A stretch of 64,000 nt of DNA from Pycnopodia helianthoides. Lineage: Eukaryota; Echinodermata; Asteroidea; Forcipulatida; Asteriidae. The first letter of the stretch is position 1; each line of letters opens with the position of its first letter. This document shows, in pieces, positions 1 through 9,582 of the stretch. The notes under the pieces are model-generated. The model did not search any database. It had not been told where the DNA came from and worked only from the letters and a program-made list of their open reading frames with translations. A program made the position numbers and the translations under genes. The stretch covers positions 16,589,168 to 16,653,167 of the forward strand of contig CM063246.1 in NCBI GenBank assembly GCA_032158295.1, written 5' to 3'.

Positions 1-661
1 TGACCATTCAATACCATTCACTGTGGTTTTGAATGATAGATAAACTATGCCAGCCTGCAATATGATACCATGAGGGAATGCATGTACACAGTACACAGTT
101 AGTTCTGTGCACAGTTGTGCCACCGTACACAACCTTGGCAGTCGATTGATTTCAAATGGTTGGTCAACTCACTGGAAAATGTTGCCAAGAGTAACTGACA
201 GTAGGAGGGATAATCAATCAGTTATAAGCATGTCATTTCACATTGCATTGCATGCACAGCCAGGATCACTGCAAATTGTATGTACAATAATAATTGGTAA
301 TCAATCGATAATCAACCAATAGTCAATACGTCTATAATCAATCAGTTGTAAGCATGTCATTTCACAACAGTATTCATGCAGTCACTGACCATTTAAAATT
401 TCTTTTTCATGAATGTTTGTAAGGATCGCATTTCATCCTTTTATAATTGTATAAACAATAAAGGTGCACACCAGATTCGTTGGGCTAATTAGGCTACAAA
501 ATAGAACCAAACATGACTCTAAAGGAATTGTTTAACCCAAAATTAACTAAAATTTACCCATTTACCCAGTCACAAACGTGGTTTATTACTTATTTTGTTG
601 AAAAAAAAAAAATTGAATTGAATTTTATACGATTAATATTTTTAACACAAAGATAACTTAC
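1..661. other. WWOX intron 3 (partial)
   Basis: AT-rich intron sequence with no exon seen. It contains a repeated segment around ATCAGTT.TAAGCATGTCAT at about 217-243 and 341-367, about 125 bp apart, and short poly-A and poly-T runs. Confidence 0.5.
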
Positions 662-719
662 TCAACAAAAACTCTCCTGTTCTGGCCATCTGTTTCAGCA
701 CTCCACCCATATGGAAGTT
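662..719 (-). CDS. WWOX: WWOX exon 3 (start of WW2)
   Basis: This 58-nt exon has acceptor TTTGCAG and donor GTAAGTT. With the carried G it reads [19 protein letters not shown](D/E). LPYGW plus ETD is the signature opening of the second WW domain of WWOX. It ends in phase 2. The next exon is not in the remaining 661 bases. Confidence 0.92.
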
Positions 720-3700
720 CTGCAAATAAACATCAAAATCAATCCAAAAATATTTTACACATAAGTACGGGTTATAATTGTTTAATAGATGTTAAATTTG
801 CAATGGGGATAAAGAATATTATTTGGTTTTACCCATACACCAATGTGTGTAAAGCACTGAATACTCAATGCTTTTCCGAGTCCTGTGAAAAAAAATCCAC
901 AGGCATACATAACTTTTTAACCTTAACTTTTTAATTTTGTACTAGCCAGGGCAAAAACATCTGACACTATAAAAATATACATTTTTACATCTAAAACTTG
1001 AGTCCATATATATGGAAAAAGAGGTTCAAATGGATGTTTCACTAGTAACATTAGTAAAGATACAAAGAATAAGCAGAGTGATTGGTTGACATGTTAATAA
1101 TAATAATAGTGGCTTCTTATATAGCGCTCATATCCGTCACTCAGTGACGCTCAAGGCGCTTCAACAGTCAGTATTTTCCTGCAAGGTATATGTGACCCAC
1201 TCTGCAAAAAAGGCCCTTATGTCGCAAAAATTTATTTTTGAGTTAGATACATGGTTGGAAAGGGCCTTTTCCCAGCTTTAATTTGGTGTATGTTAGAAGT
1301 TTGTAGCATTTTGCAATCCAGAGTTATACCAACGAGCACATTCCAATTATACTATTCGTCTGAAACTTTCACCAATTGTTGAATATGACTTATTAGGTTC
1401 AAAATATTTTTTATTTTATTTAATGCTCTATATCGCACTTTTTAAAAACTAATTTGCATATTGTGCTTTTTCGCAATCTTTTTCCTATCTTTAAAAAGGC
1501 AAACACACACTTAGTCATTATTACGACGATTTTATAGCAGTTTGATTTAATTTTAGTACTTTTTAAAGTACAGTCGACTCCCGTTAATATGAGCTCGCAT
1601 ATTACGAGGTTCCGGTTAATACAAGTTTTTTTGCCGGTCCCGAACTGCCCCGTGCGTGTTTCAATGCATTTAAATATGGATAATACGAGCACGGTAGTAG
1701 CGAGAACACGGTTACAACGAGGTAATTTTGTCGGCCCGTTACGAGCAAAACATTGTTTTCAACCCTTTTGTAACGAGAATAATAAAAACCCAACAAAGGA
1801 AATACCTTCAACAGCCTGAAAATCATTATTTATGGTTTGTAAGACAGTCAATAGAGACGCTAACTGGACGCTATCACTAGCAATACTAATCCGAAACTGG
1901 AGTCACGAGTCAGCGAGCAGGTTGTTAAATCCAAACTCCGGACAATGGTGGGATTAGGAGTCTTGCATGGTTCAAACAACAGAGCAGATTCCATACTAAG
2001 TCAGCATTCATCAATTCATGTGAAATCTTCAGAAAAGATACTGATCCAATGAGTTTTACAAGTGCATGATGTGCATTTTCAGCAGGAAAAAACCCACCGC
2101 AACTGAAAAGCTAAAATATTTGCGCGATCAATATTAATTGCAACAGCGAGATTTCCCTGGTATCCCGCGTTAGCAATGAACCACCTAACATTACACTGGT
2201 GGTTACCAATGAAAATCAACATTTTTTTGTTGCCTGCTGCGACCGAAGTTTTGCACCGAAACTTTGCTAAACAAGAAACGGCAAGTTAAAATCTCAGACA
2301 TTTTTTCAATCATGTAAAATGTAAATTGATTTTGTAAATTGACTTTCCAACTAAAATAACTCAATTAAACATTTTTATTAGCCCAATTTTGTGTTTGTTT
2401 GTGCGGTACATGCACACACTGTGCACACAGATATTCATGTATTGCAGCAGCCTTGTCTGTGTACACGTGCGGCCATTATGTCATGCACTTTGTGCATAGT
2501 GCATTGATTATTACCGCGATCGGATATTACGAGCTTCGGATATAACAAGGAAAACGGGCTAGTCCGGCGGACCTCGTATTAACGGGAGTCGACTGTAATC
2601 CTAATGCCAACTGGACTTTTTAGAAAACCAAATGAATTTAAATAGAACATTTTGGGGTGAAAACAAGAGCTTTTTGGCAAAAAAAAAATCTTCCCACTTT
2701 TTTGTATTTTTTTAAGCAACAGCTTAGGCTAATTCATTAAACCCTTCAGCCAGCTTGTATTTTTACGATTAAAACTATTTTTGGGTAAAAATGTAACATT
2801 TTGGTAAAAAAAAATACTTTAGTTTAAAACCGGAGTATTTCCATTAAAATCTAGCACAGTCAAGGTAGTTCGCCTTCTTAATGAAATCTGAAGTTGATTA
2901 ATCTACTTTGAAATAATCTTTGGGCTAAAAACTTGCCCAAATAAATAGAACAAACAAATAAACACAAGGAATCAAAGAGGGGGAATTTATTCGCACTGGA
3001 ACCACTCGCCTTTCCGCGGTGTTCGTCGGCCAGAAGAGATCTGTTGGCATCGATGTCATCTCCTGCTGGAATACCTACAATAACCTAGAGCCATCCTCTT
3101 CATCATTGCTGTCAGGGTCGATCTTTTTGTTATCTTCCGCTAAAAATGGCGATGTGGAATCAGATTCCGAATCGGTTTCTGATTCCACATCGTCATTTTC
3201 ACATCGGAAGTAAACGAAGTAATCTTCCACGAAGCCAACCATGTCTCTCTCCTCCCTGACAAGATTGGCATCACGGAGATCCTTCAAAGCTTCAGCCAGA
3301 CACTGATCCTTCGAACCCATACAAAATATAATAGCAGTTGGCTAATAAAGTAAATTTATTTGGCTAAAAGTGGTAAATAATTCTCAAAATCTTTTCGCTC
3401 AGAGCAGTACAGGTCAGTTGAGTTGAACACAGTTGACTGCAACCTCGTCCCCATGGTTTACTTTATTTCCAACCATGTTTACAACTGCTCGACACACCCT
3501 GGGGACGAGGTTGAGTTGGCTGTATTTTCGCGTGGCACGCACATGATAAACAGTCACATGACAGTCACCTGACAAAGAATAAACAACCGATATCGTTCAC
3601 AGCGCATGCGCACACTCGACATTGCGCGCATTGACCAATGAGTGCACTACACTGTGTGCACGTGATAGCAAAGATCCACGCCCCTAGCAACAAGCGCTCT

Positions 3701-5968
3701 ATGTCTACGTGTAATAAAACTACCGACCCTGCTTTTAATCTTGACCTCTGACTTTTTCTATGTCTAAATTTAGAAAGACAACGTGATCCACTTTCAGATG
3801 ATACCAAATTTATAATAGGGGGGTTTCAAATAATGTCGTGTCAGATGTGTAAAAGACGCAACTTTCCGCTGATTCCACGGACACCGATCGTACAAACCAC
3901 GAACAAATTGTACACAAAACACGGGTTTTTTCCAACTTTATTGATCAAAATGAACATTCAATCTTACAAATTATGAAAGAGTGGACATCAACGAAGTCAA
4001 AAATGGGATAAACAAAAAATCACATCGAGTAAGAAATGTTCACCTTTTCAACATTGACGAGTCCTTTTGCGTGCTAAGAGATTAGGACTTATGGGCCTTT
4101 TTTGCAGAGCGGGTCACATATGTGGAGCTACTTCTTGAAGTTTGAGACCTATTCATTTACACAGCACAATGTAATGGTTTACAAGGTGCTTTGGCGCAAT
4201 ATGCTGCCAATCAAACCAGGAACACCGGGGCGAACCCTTTCTCTTTTTGATAAGTGCACTGGGTTCTTTTACGTGCATTACACAACACACGGGACCAACG
4301 GCTTAACGTCCCATCCGAAGGACGAAGCAATAATGGTTAAGTGTCTTGCTTAAGGACACAAGTGTCACGACTGAGACTCGAACCCACACCCTTCTGAACA
4401 GAAACATCAGAGCTTGAGTCCAGTGCTCTTATCCACTCGGCCACGACACGCCACGAGATGTACTGTCCCAACCCCCCCCCCCCCTAGACATCTTGTATTT
4501 TGATTTAATGGTATTTGTGCAAAAGACACCCTAACAATGAGATATGTATTTCTTCATGAAAAATAATGACTTACCCCCTGTTATCCTTTTCTTTTTGCCT
4601 GTTGTAGGGTGTTCCCACTGTGTTTCACAACTCTGGTGGCTGGGAATTTCAACATGCAAAGCAAATTAAAGAATGCAGTGTGTTTAAAGATCAACTTTAT
4701 CAAAACCACTAAAACAAATTTGATCCATTATATTTATTTATTATGTGTTTTAATTAGGTATTATTTGGTCATAAGTTTGAAGTTTTCTGCCCTGCAATTT
4801 TGCTGAAATTTGATTGGAATAAACTAGCAGCTCCACGAACGTTGGCATGCCCCTCCAAGTTTTGTCTCAAGGACCCCTTTTCTTGGGAACTCCACTGGTC
4901 ACTGAGCTTATATCACTCCCATCAGAAGTGCTTGACGGAAAAAACCTTTTCCTCATCAACACTGTAATATTCCCACGAACTGCTGCTTTCCGACATTTTA
5001 ATCAGCTAAATTATCATTTCAGATATGCATTTTTTGCATGAAAATAATAAACGTTTGTGTGTGGGTAAACTGAACCATCCACAATATGATGTCACAGTGC
5101 TGTTTTGAATCCTAGGCGCTTAACACATTGACTGCCGCCTACGAGTATATTCGTAGTTACAGGTGTAACGGATTCTGCCACTATGAGTATACTCGTAGAG
5201 AATGAAAGGGCTTTGTATTGTTTTCTGAATAGACTAGCATCACTGAGCACGCAACAAATACGCTTCTGGCAGTGGTGAGGACATACATTACATCCTTAGA
5301 ATGTGTATGTTCATGTTTTTTTTGGATAGTACCTTTTTGGTAAGTGCGCATGCGCACTGCACTTAGCAAATGGGAACGCCCTACGAATCTATGACCGGCA
5401 ATCAACGAGTTAAGGACTTTCCGTGAAACTCTGCGTTTTTGCCCAGCGTAACACTGATCAAAATGTGGTTTTATTTACATTATGAAACACTTTGTATCGA
5501 GTTCCACTCATTTATGTAATTATTACATACTCGTTAACCTTTCTACAACAACAAAAACAATAATTATAATTTCATTCAAGTTGATCTTTAAACCATTGGT
5601 ACATTTTGACAAAAATTGATCTGAAAGCTAATCCTAATCTAGAGCAGTTGTCTTGCTACTGGTTTGAATATGAGCAAACAATATTTTGGTGTATTCCAGT
5701 TCTTCATGCTCTAAAGTAGTTTATTAAAATCCTTCTCATTATTATTTGAGGTACAAGGATGCATTTCCTTTGAAAAGTTTTCATGTAATAATGCTAAATC
5801 CATGTAATAATTTTTGTGTTTTATGTTTGAGAACACAGAATGATAAGAGGTATAAAGTTTCATCACGTACTTTGCATAATACACTTTTCCCTCTGTGGTG
5901 CTTCTTTCTTCCCATCCGGCTGGTAATTCCTCCTCACTGTCAGTATCGAACAAACCTCTAGCTGCCAT
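662..5968 (-). CDS. WWOX: WWOX 5' coding region, exons 1-3 (gene continues off the left edge)
   Basis: This is the N-terminal part of WW domain-containing oxidoreductase, a short-chain dehydrogenase/reductase with two N-terminal WW domains that bind proline-rich PPxY partners. Only the WW part lies in the window, as a join of complement(5871..5968, 4575..4639, 662..719). Exon 1 gives [20 protein letters not shown] then [12 protein letters not shown]. Exon 2 completes WW1 with ETQWEHP. Exon 3 opens WW2 with LPYGW and an ETD. All donors are GTAAGT-like or GTACGT, and the phases join cleanly (2, 1, 2). Exons 2 and 3 are 65 and 58 nt, the lengths I recall for the human gene. The SDR domain (Rossmann fold and YxxxK) would lie to the left, outside the window. 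Intron 2 (720-4574) is largely occupied by a 2.9-kb transposon and a SINE. Identity is very secure; the true 5' UTR is not resolved. Confidence 0.93.
1093..1175 (-). repeat. 3' tail fragment of a LINE or SINE
   Basis: Read on the minus strand, a block with GCGTCACTGAGTGACGG and GCGCTATATAAGAAG is followed by an (ATT)n tail. This is the usual 3' end style of CR1-like retroelements; the LINE tail at 27710-27810 ends the same way (GCGCTATATAAGAACC then ATT repeats). Confidence 0.5.
1571..2595. mobile_element. pogo/Tigger-like non-autonomous element, nested
   Basis: The terminal inverted repeats begin CAGTCGACTCCCGTTAATA on the left, with the exact reverse complement on the right apart from small differences further in. 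TA dinucleotides sit immediately outside both ends (1569-1570, 2596-2597), as expected for Tc1/mariner-pogo insertion. Subterminal repeats of TTACGAG and AACGAG recur at both ends. There is no coding capacity. It is 1025 bp long. Confidence 0.75.
3075..3320 (-). CDS. Small acidic ORF inside the 2.9-kb transposon, unknown
   Basis: This 81-codon frame starts [20 protein letters not shown], then has a helical charged segment and a Ser/Asp/Glu-rich run ([10 protein letters not shown]) followed by an acidic tail ending GSRLL. Much of the acidic run is encoded by an imperfect inverted repeat at about 3145-3200 (GATGTGGAATCAGA facing its reverse complement). An AATAAA lies downstream on the same strand near 2985. 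I do not recognise the family. Acidic Ser/Asp/Glu N-termini occur in several transposase families, so it may be a transposon gene remnant; it may also be chance. Confidence 0.3.
   Translation of the reverse strand: MGSKDQCLAEALKDLRDANLVREERDMVGFVEDYFVYFRCENDDVESETDSESDSTSPFLAEDNKKIDPDSNDEEDGSRLL
3440..3513. mobile_element. 74-bp MITE, Mutator-like, CAACCTCGTCCCCA ends
   Basis: The terminal inverted repeat is CAACCTCGTCCCCA / TGGGGACGAGGTTG. It is flanked by AGTTGACTG (3431-3439) and AGTTGGCTG (3514-3522), a 9-bp target duplication with one mismatch. It is an internally deleted relative of the copy at 9256-9582. Confidence 0.7.
4122..4458 (-). mobile_element. tRNA-Leu-headed SINE in WWOX intron 2
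   Basis: On the minus strand the element opens with a tRNA-like head at about 4366-4449: A-box TGGCCGAGTGG, B-box GGGTTCGAGTCTCAG, and a GTGTC/GACAC acceptor pairing. The anticodon-loop position reads CTCAAGC, compatible with Leu(CAA). A long variable arm fits class II tRNA. The body that follows contains GGATGGGACGTTAAGCCGT and GTGTAATGCACGTAAAAGAA, which resembles a central domain dispersed in marine invertebrate genomes. Pol III retrotransposon; no coding content. Confidence 0.72.
4575..4639 (-). CDS. WWOX: WWOX exon 2 (second half of WW1)
   Basis: This 65-nt exon lies between acceptor TTCCCAG and donor GTAAGTC on the minus strand. Read with the two bases carried from exon 1 it gives [22 protein letters not shown], containing the second WW tryptophan and the invariant proline (QWEHP), then the basic GKKKR stretch as in WWOX. 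It ends in phase 1 and the G is completed by AA of exon 3. The exon is too short for ORF finding; it is supported by motif, length and both splice sites. Confidence 0.93.
5124..5409. mobile_element. piggyBac-like MITE in WWOX intron 1
   Basis: TTAA flanks both ends (5120-5123 and 5410-5413). The imperfect terminal repeats are CACATTGACTGCCG on the left and, reverse-complemented, CTCGTTGATTGCCG on the right. A subterminal ACGAGTATA / TATACTCGT motif appears twice near the left end. It is 286 bp with no coding content. Confidence 0.7.
5871..5968 (-). CDS. WWOX: WWOX exon 1 (start codon, first half of WW1)
   Basis: The ATG at 5968-5966 opens [20 protein letters not shown], matching the acidic DTDSE(E/D)ELP.GWEER start of WWOX proteins. 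The open frame runs past 5871 into intron, but the WW domain breaks there. The sequence after codon 32 plus two bases is GTACGTG, a good donor, so the exon is 98 coding nt. That is three codons shorter than my recollection of human exon 1 (107 nt), with the same phase 2 end. The first WW tryptophan (residue 19) and the VYYA aromatic strand are present. An AG lies two bases before the ATG on the minus strand, so a separate 5' UTR exon is possible. Confidence 0.94.
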
Positions 5969-7242
5969 TCTACAATCTTTAAAATGAAACTATAATTTTC
6001 AGGTTTTTTTTTTAAGATAACATGTGTAGTTCACTTCCATACACTCTATAAAACAAAGAATGTGTCATCATAATGTAATCTATGTTAATATTATCTGACA
6101 AGCATGAGTGGAATACTGGCAAATATAGCACTTACTAAATGCAAGTTGCAGGATTTTTTGTGTGTGTGTAACTTTTTACGCCTGGAAAGTGTGGTTTTGT
6201 TTCAGGATGTACTATGTATGTAATTGTTCCCATATTTTTATGGAGCACATCAATTATACACTTCATAAACTTTGTATTTTTCTGGCAGAAGGGTGTATGT
6301 CACCCGATACTTCATTGACAGTATGGGTGTTACTTAGAGCTATACAATGTACAACAATGAGATCTATAATACAAACATTTAAAACAAAAATTCAATTTTA
6401 GATTAACTTTAACAGTGAAAGGCTTGATCAACATTGATGTATGTATATGAAAGCAAACATTTTGTGATTCATGCTTCTGTTTTTCGCATTAAAAAAAAAT
6501 AGACAGATTGTTACAGCAAATAATATGACAATCTGGAAATATTTCTGGATAAGTGTGAGGTGAGGTAAATCTTTTTTAGGCAAAAAGAATCAAGTCAGAT
6601 GGCTCTATGTTTTAATACAGTGGTGTTCTTTTCTGGCAAAATTGTGTATTTGGAGTTCATTTTTCTACAATTTAACATGAGAGAATCAGGGGGAAGTTAC
6701 ATATTGGCAAACAAAAGCAAATGATAGTTAAGATGTATTCTGAAAGTGTTTTCTGTTCGCACTCATTTTGTTTGACATAACGGTATATTGAGTCATACAT
6801 TATTTTAGTAGCTCAGCAAAAGAAAAGACCCATGCTAATATTATGGCAAACATTTACATAGATAGAGTTAAATAAAAAAAGGGTATACTACATGTAGGAC
6901 ACACCCGGGCCCTTTGCGCCAGACAATTATTTAGTCCTATACTTGAACAAATGTTTAGCGTCCCCACCTGCTTCCTTTTCAGAGGCCGCCCTGTTTGTTT
7001 TAATCTTCTTTTTTTTCAAGGATACATATTAACGATCTCTGATGAAAAAAATACATTTAAAAACAAATAAGATCGTATTTTTAGCCTTTAGCACACCTAA
7101 AAAACACAGAAAAAAGCTGGCAACCATCTTGAAAAATAGCCTGCATGGTTGTCTTGAAAAATGTGTTGGTCAATCCCCCTTGTTACAGGGCAGGGGACGC
7201 CTATAAAGTTGTTGCTCGTCATTTCTTTTGTTTTAGCCTTTA
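5969..7242. other. Sequence upstream of WWOX exon 1, no gene seen
   Basis: AT-rich DNA. The WWOX promoter should lie here or in a more distal 5' UTR exon, but no convincing core promoter is visible. About 6900-7150 is a decayed repeat (GTTTAGCGTCCCCACC, GAGGCCGCC, GCTGGCAACC) that recurs in opposite orientation at about 56380-56650 in an ADAMTS intron. Confidence 0.5.
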
Positions 7243-7745
7243 ACCTGAACATTTGACATATGGGGTCTAAAAACAATAGGCTTCTGGGGGATTCCAAGAC
7301 CAATCCACACACCAAATTTGGAGTTGGTAGGCCAAGTCCTTCTTGAGTTATCGCTCGGACAGCATTTCTTTTGTTTTAGCCTTAACGACCTGAACATTTG
7401 ACATATGGGGTCCAAAAGCAATAGGCTTCTGGAGGATCCTGAGACCAATCTATACATCAAGTTTAGAGTTGATATGCCAAGTCCTTCTTGAGTTATCACT
7501 CGGACAACATTTCTTTTGTTTTAACCATAATGACCTTGAAGTTTGTTGTAGGGGGTCCAAAAACAATAGGCTGCTGGAGGATCCCAAGACCAATCCACAC
7601 ACCAAGTTTGAAGCTAATATGCCAAGTCCTTCTTGAGTTATCGCTCGGAAAATGATTGCATTGGACACACACACGCACGCACGGAAGGACAAGGCAAACA
7701 CTATACATGTATGCCCCTTCGGCTGGCTTCGCCGGCGGGGCATAA
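7243..7745. repeat. 145-bp tandem array, about 2.9 units, plus GC-rich palindromic tail
   Basis: Units begin at 7243, 7388 and 7533 (spacing exactly 145), each containing ACCTGAACATTTGACATA or a variant, then CCAAGACCAATCCACACACC and CCAAGTCCTTCTTGAGTTAT. The last unit runs into an ACACACGCACGCACGG microsatellite and CCCCTTCGGCTGGCTTCGCC. No coding signal; the frames open across it are artefacts of the repeat. Confidence 0.8.
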
Positions 7746-8103
7746 AAAGGGATGGGGCTGTTTTTATACCTTTCGGTCCGGCAAAGATGGATGGCAAGTT
7801 GGGTGGAGTTAGGAAGATTATTGGAGGGAGCCATTCTCTATACACTGAGTGATAACATGAGTCAATAATTTTTTTTCCAGAATTTCAAGGAGAGCTGGTA
7901 ATGTCTTACTTTAACTTAAGAGTTTCAATTTTTTACCTATTACAAATAAACTGGCAAGAAGTATGAATGCTAAGATCAATAGAGAGAATGGTTTCTTTTG
8001 CAATTTGGGCTATGGTTAACCCAGAGTGCCAGCCAGACAGGGCTGACATACTCCACGGATGGCCGAACATACTGCACATAAACCCTCAATAGTCGTCAAC
8101 TGG

Positions 8104-8186
8104 GACGCCACAGCATTTTTAAATGCTGTGGCGTCATATCATGGTCTTAAGACAACTTAAAAGTTGTCTTAAGACCATGATATGAC
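8104..8186. repeat. Two abutting perfect palindromes
   Basis: Palindrome one has 15-bp arms (8104-8118 and 8121-8135) with a TT spacer. Palindrome two has 26-bp arms (8133-8158 and 8161-8186) with an AA spacer. They share the bases GTC at 8133-8135. Both are perfect by eye. Confidence 0.85.
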
Positions 8187-9036
8187 TCCATGGCATGGGC
8201 CTGGGTGTGTTAATTTTCAACCCCTTCTTCCAATAATATATTATGTGCACCGGACAGAGTGGAAGTCGAATACACGATGGCTAAAAAGACAACGCTGTCG
8301 AATTCAAACTTTTCTGGGGACCGAACCCTCATTGAACATTCTATCGATGGTTTAGCTTCATATCAAACCCAATTTTTTGTATCAACTCAGTCTTTCATGC
8401 CAGTGGCAGTGCAGTACTCCACTGCAGTACGTATGTAGTTTGGTCACGTTTACGTTTACGTTGGTTGACTCAGCAGGATCCATAAGTTTGGACGTAATGC
8501 TAAGGGTGGTTGATTGTAGCCCACCTTGTTGGGCTGTAGTGTTAGTGTTATGGCTCTCTTTTAATATCGGTCATAACACTCACCATTAGTAATGGCACTA
8601 CAGCCCACCATCTGTACCTTAAAATGCAAAAAGTGTCGGATCGCCACCTCAGCCGATTTTTCTCCCATTTCTAAACATCCCATACTACTCAAACCTACTC
8701 ATATTATTCCTTACATTTCCAGAATTACTATGATACATGACAGGGCTTACCAAATGATTCCTGTGTCCAGATGTGATGATTTGAAAAAAAGCACAAAAAA
8801 TTCCATTCAAGTTCTTCGTTCTTCAGGGGCCGCCATCTTAACTAGGTAGGATTCTCTGCCTGCTGATCGTGAGAAGTCAGGGCGCCCTGGCTGATCTAGC
8901 CGTGTGTACGTGTACGTGTGGGTGCGTTCGATTAGCTTCCCCGGGTCGACCCGGGTCGACCCAGGTCTTCCCCCGGTTCGTTTGAATAGCTTTGACGTCA
9001 TTTTGGGGGCTCACCCAGGTCAGCCCCAAGTGCCCT

Positions 9037-9233
9037 GGGCCCAATTTCATAGAGCTGCTAAGCACAAAAATTTGCTTAGCATGAAATTTCTTCCTTGATA
9101 AAAACAGGGTTACCAACCAAATTTCCATGTGTTGCATATTGCTTGTTACTGGTATTCAGCTGTTGTTTGCTTATCCTGAAAATCACGTGGAAATTTGGTT
9201 GGTAATCCTGTTTTTATCAATGAAATTGGGCCC
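9037..9233. mobile_element. 197-bp MITE with GGGCCCAATTTCAT ends
   Basis: The ends are GGGCCCAATTTCAT and its exact reverse complement. The interior has a second inverted pair, GGTTACCAACCAAATTTCC against GGAAATTTGGTTGG. It is nested in the long-inverted-repeat element. Non-coding. Confidence 0.7.
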
Positions 9234-9255
9234 TGCTTGTGGAGCGGGTCACTAG

Positions 9256-9582
9256 CAACCTCGTCCCCATGGTTTACTCTATTTCCAACCATGTTTACAA
9301 TAGTAAACCCTGGAAGGGAAACTCCTTACTCGGACCGTGATTGGACAAAACCAAATGTTAACCTTTGTCAAAACAGCTGGCCGGCAACCAATGTACAAAC
9401 AGGCTATTAAATCTTGTACCGGACCACGAGACTATGTGACGAAGATGTGAATTTCGAAAAGCAGCCAGACTATTCTAATTTGCATATGTATCCAAAAACT
9501 TTGGATATATGCAAATGATCCAATACCAGGGTGAGAGAGCGGTCAACCAGGTACTGCTCGACACACCCTGGGGACGAGGTTG
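9256..9582. mobile_element. 327-bp Mutator-like MITE with 9-bp target duplication
   Basis: The same ends as the 74-bp element at 3440 (CAACCTCGTCCCCA / TGGGGACGAGGTTG) are flanked on both sides by GGTCACTAG (9247-9255 and 9583-9591). The interior contains a further hairpin at about 9477-9520 (ATTTGCATATGTATCCAAA facing its near complement). Confidence 0.78.

Larger units (their letters stand above)
1192..4117. mobile_element. 2.9-kb TIR DNA transposon in WWOX intron 2
   Basis: The ends are inverted copies of GTGACCCRCTCTGCAAAAAA followed by GGCCC, about 25-30 bp. They are flanked by ATAT on both sides (1188-1191 and 4118-4121), which I read as a 4-bp target duplication. The interior carries a nested pogo-like MITE (1571-2595), a short acidic ORF on the minus strand (3075-3320) and a 74-bp MITE (3440-3513). 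No recognisable transposase remains, so the superfamily is unassigned; a 4-bp duplication would fit several groups. Confidence 0.6.

Noticed and set aside
4366..4449. A functional tRNA-Leu gene on the minus strand
   Set aside because: The acceptor and anticodon stems have mismatches and a SINE body follows directly.
5711..5870. Continuation of the WWOX exon 1 frame to 85 codons
   Set aside because: The WW domain stops at a GTACGT donor at 5870 and resumes in exon 2; the extra residues are intron.
7243..7660. A CRISPR-like array
   Set aside because: The units are 145 bp with no short repeat/spacer structure, and the genome is clearly eukaryotic.
7450..7845. 112-131 codon minus-strand frames
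   Set aside because: They lie in the 145-bp tandem repeat and repeat the same residues; no protein family is recognised.
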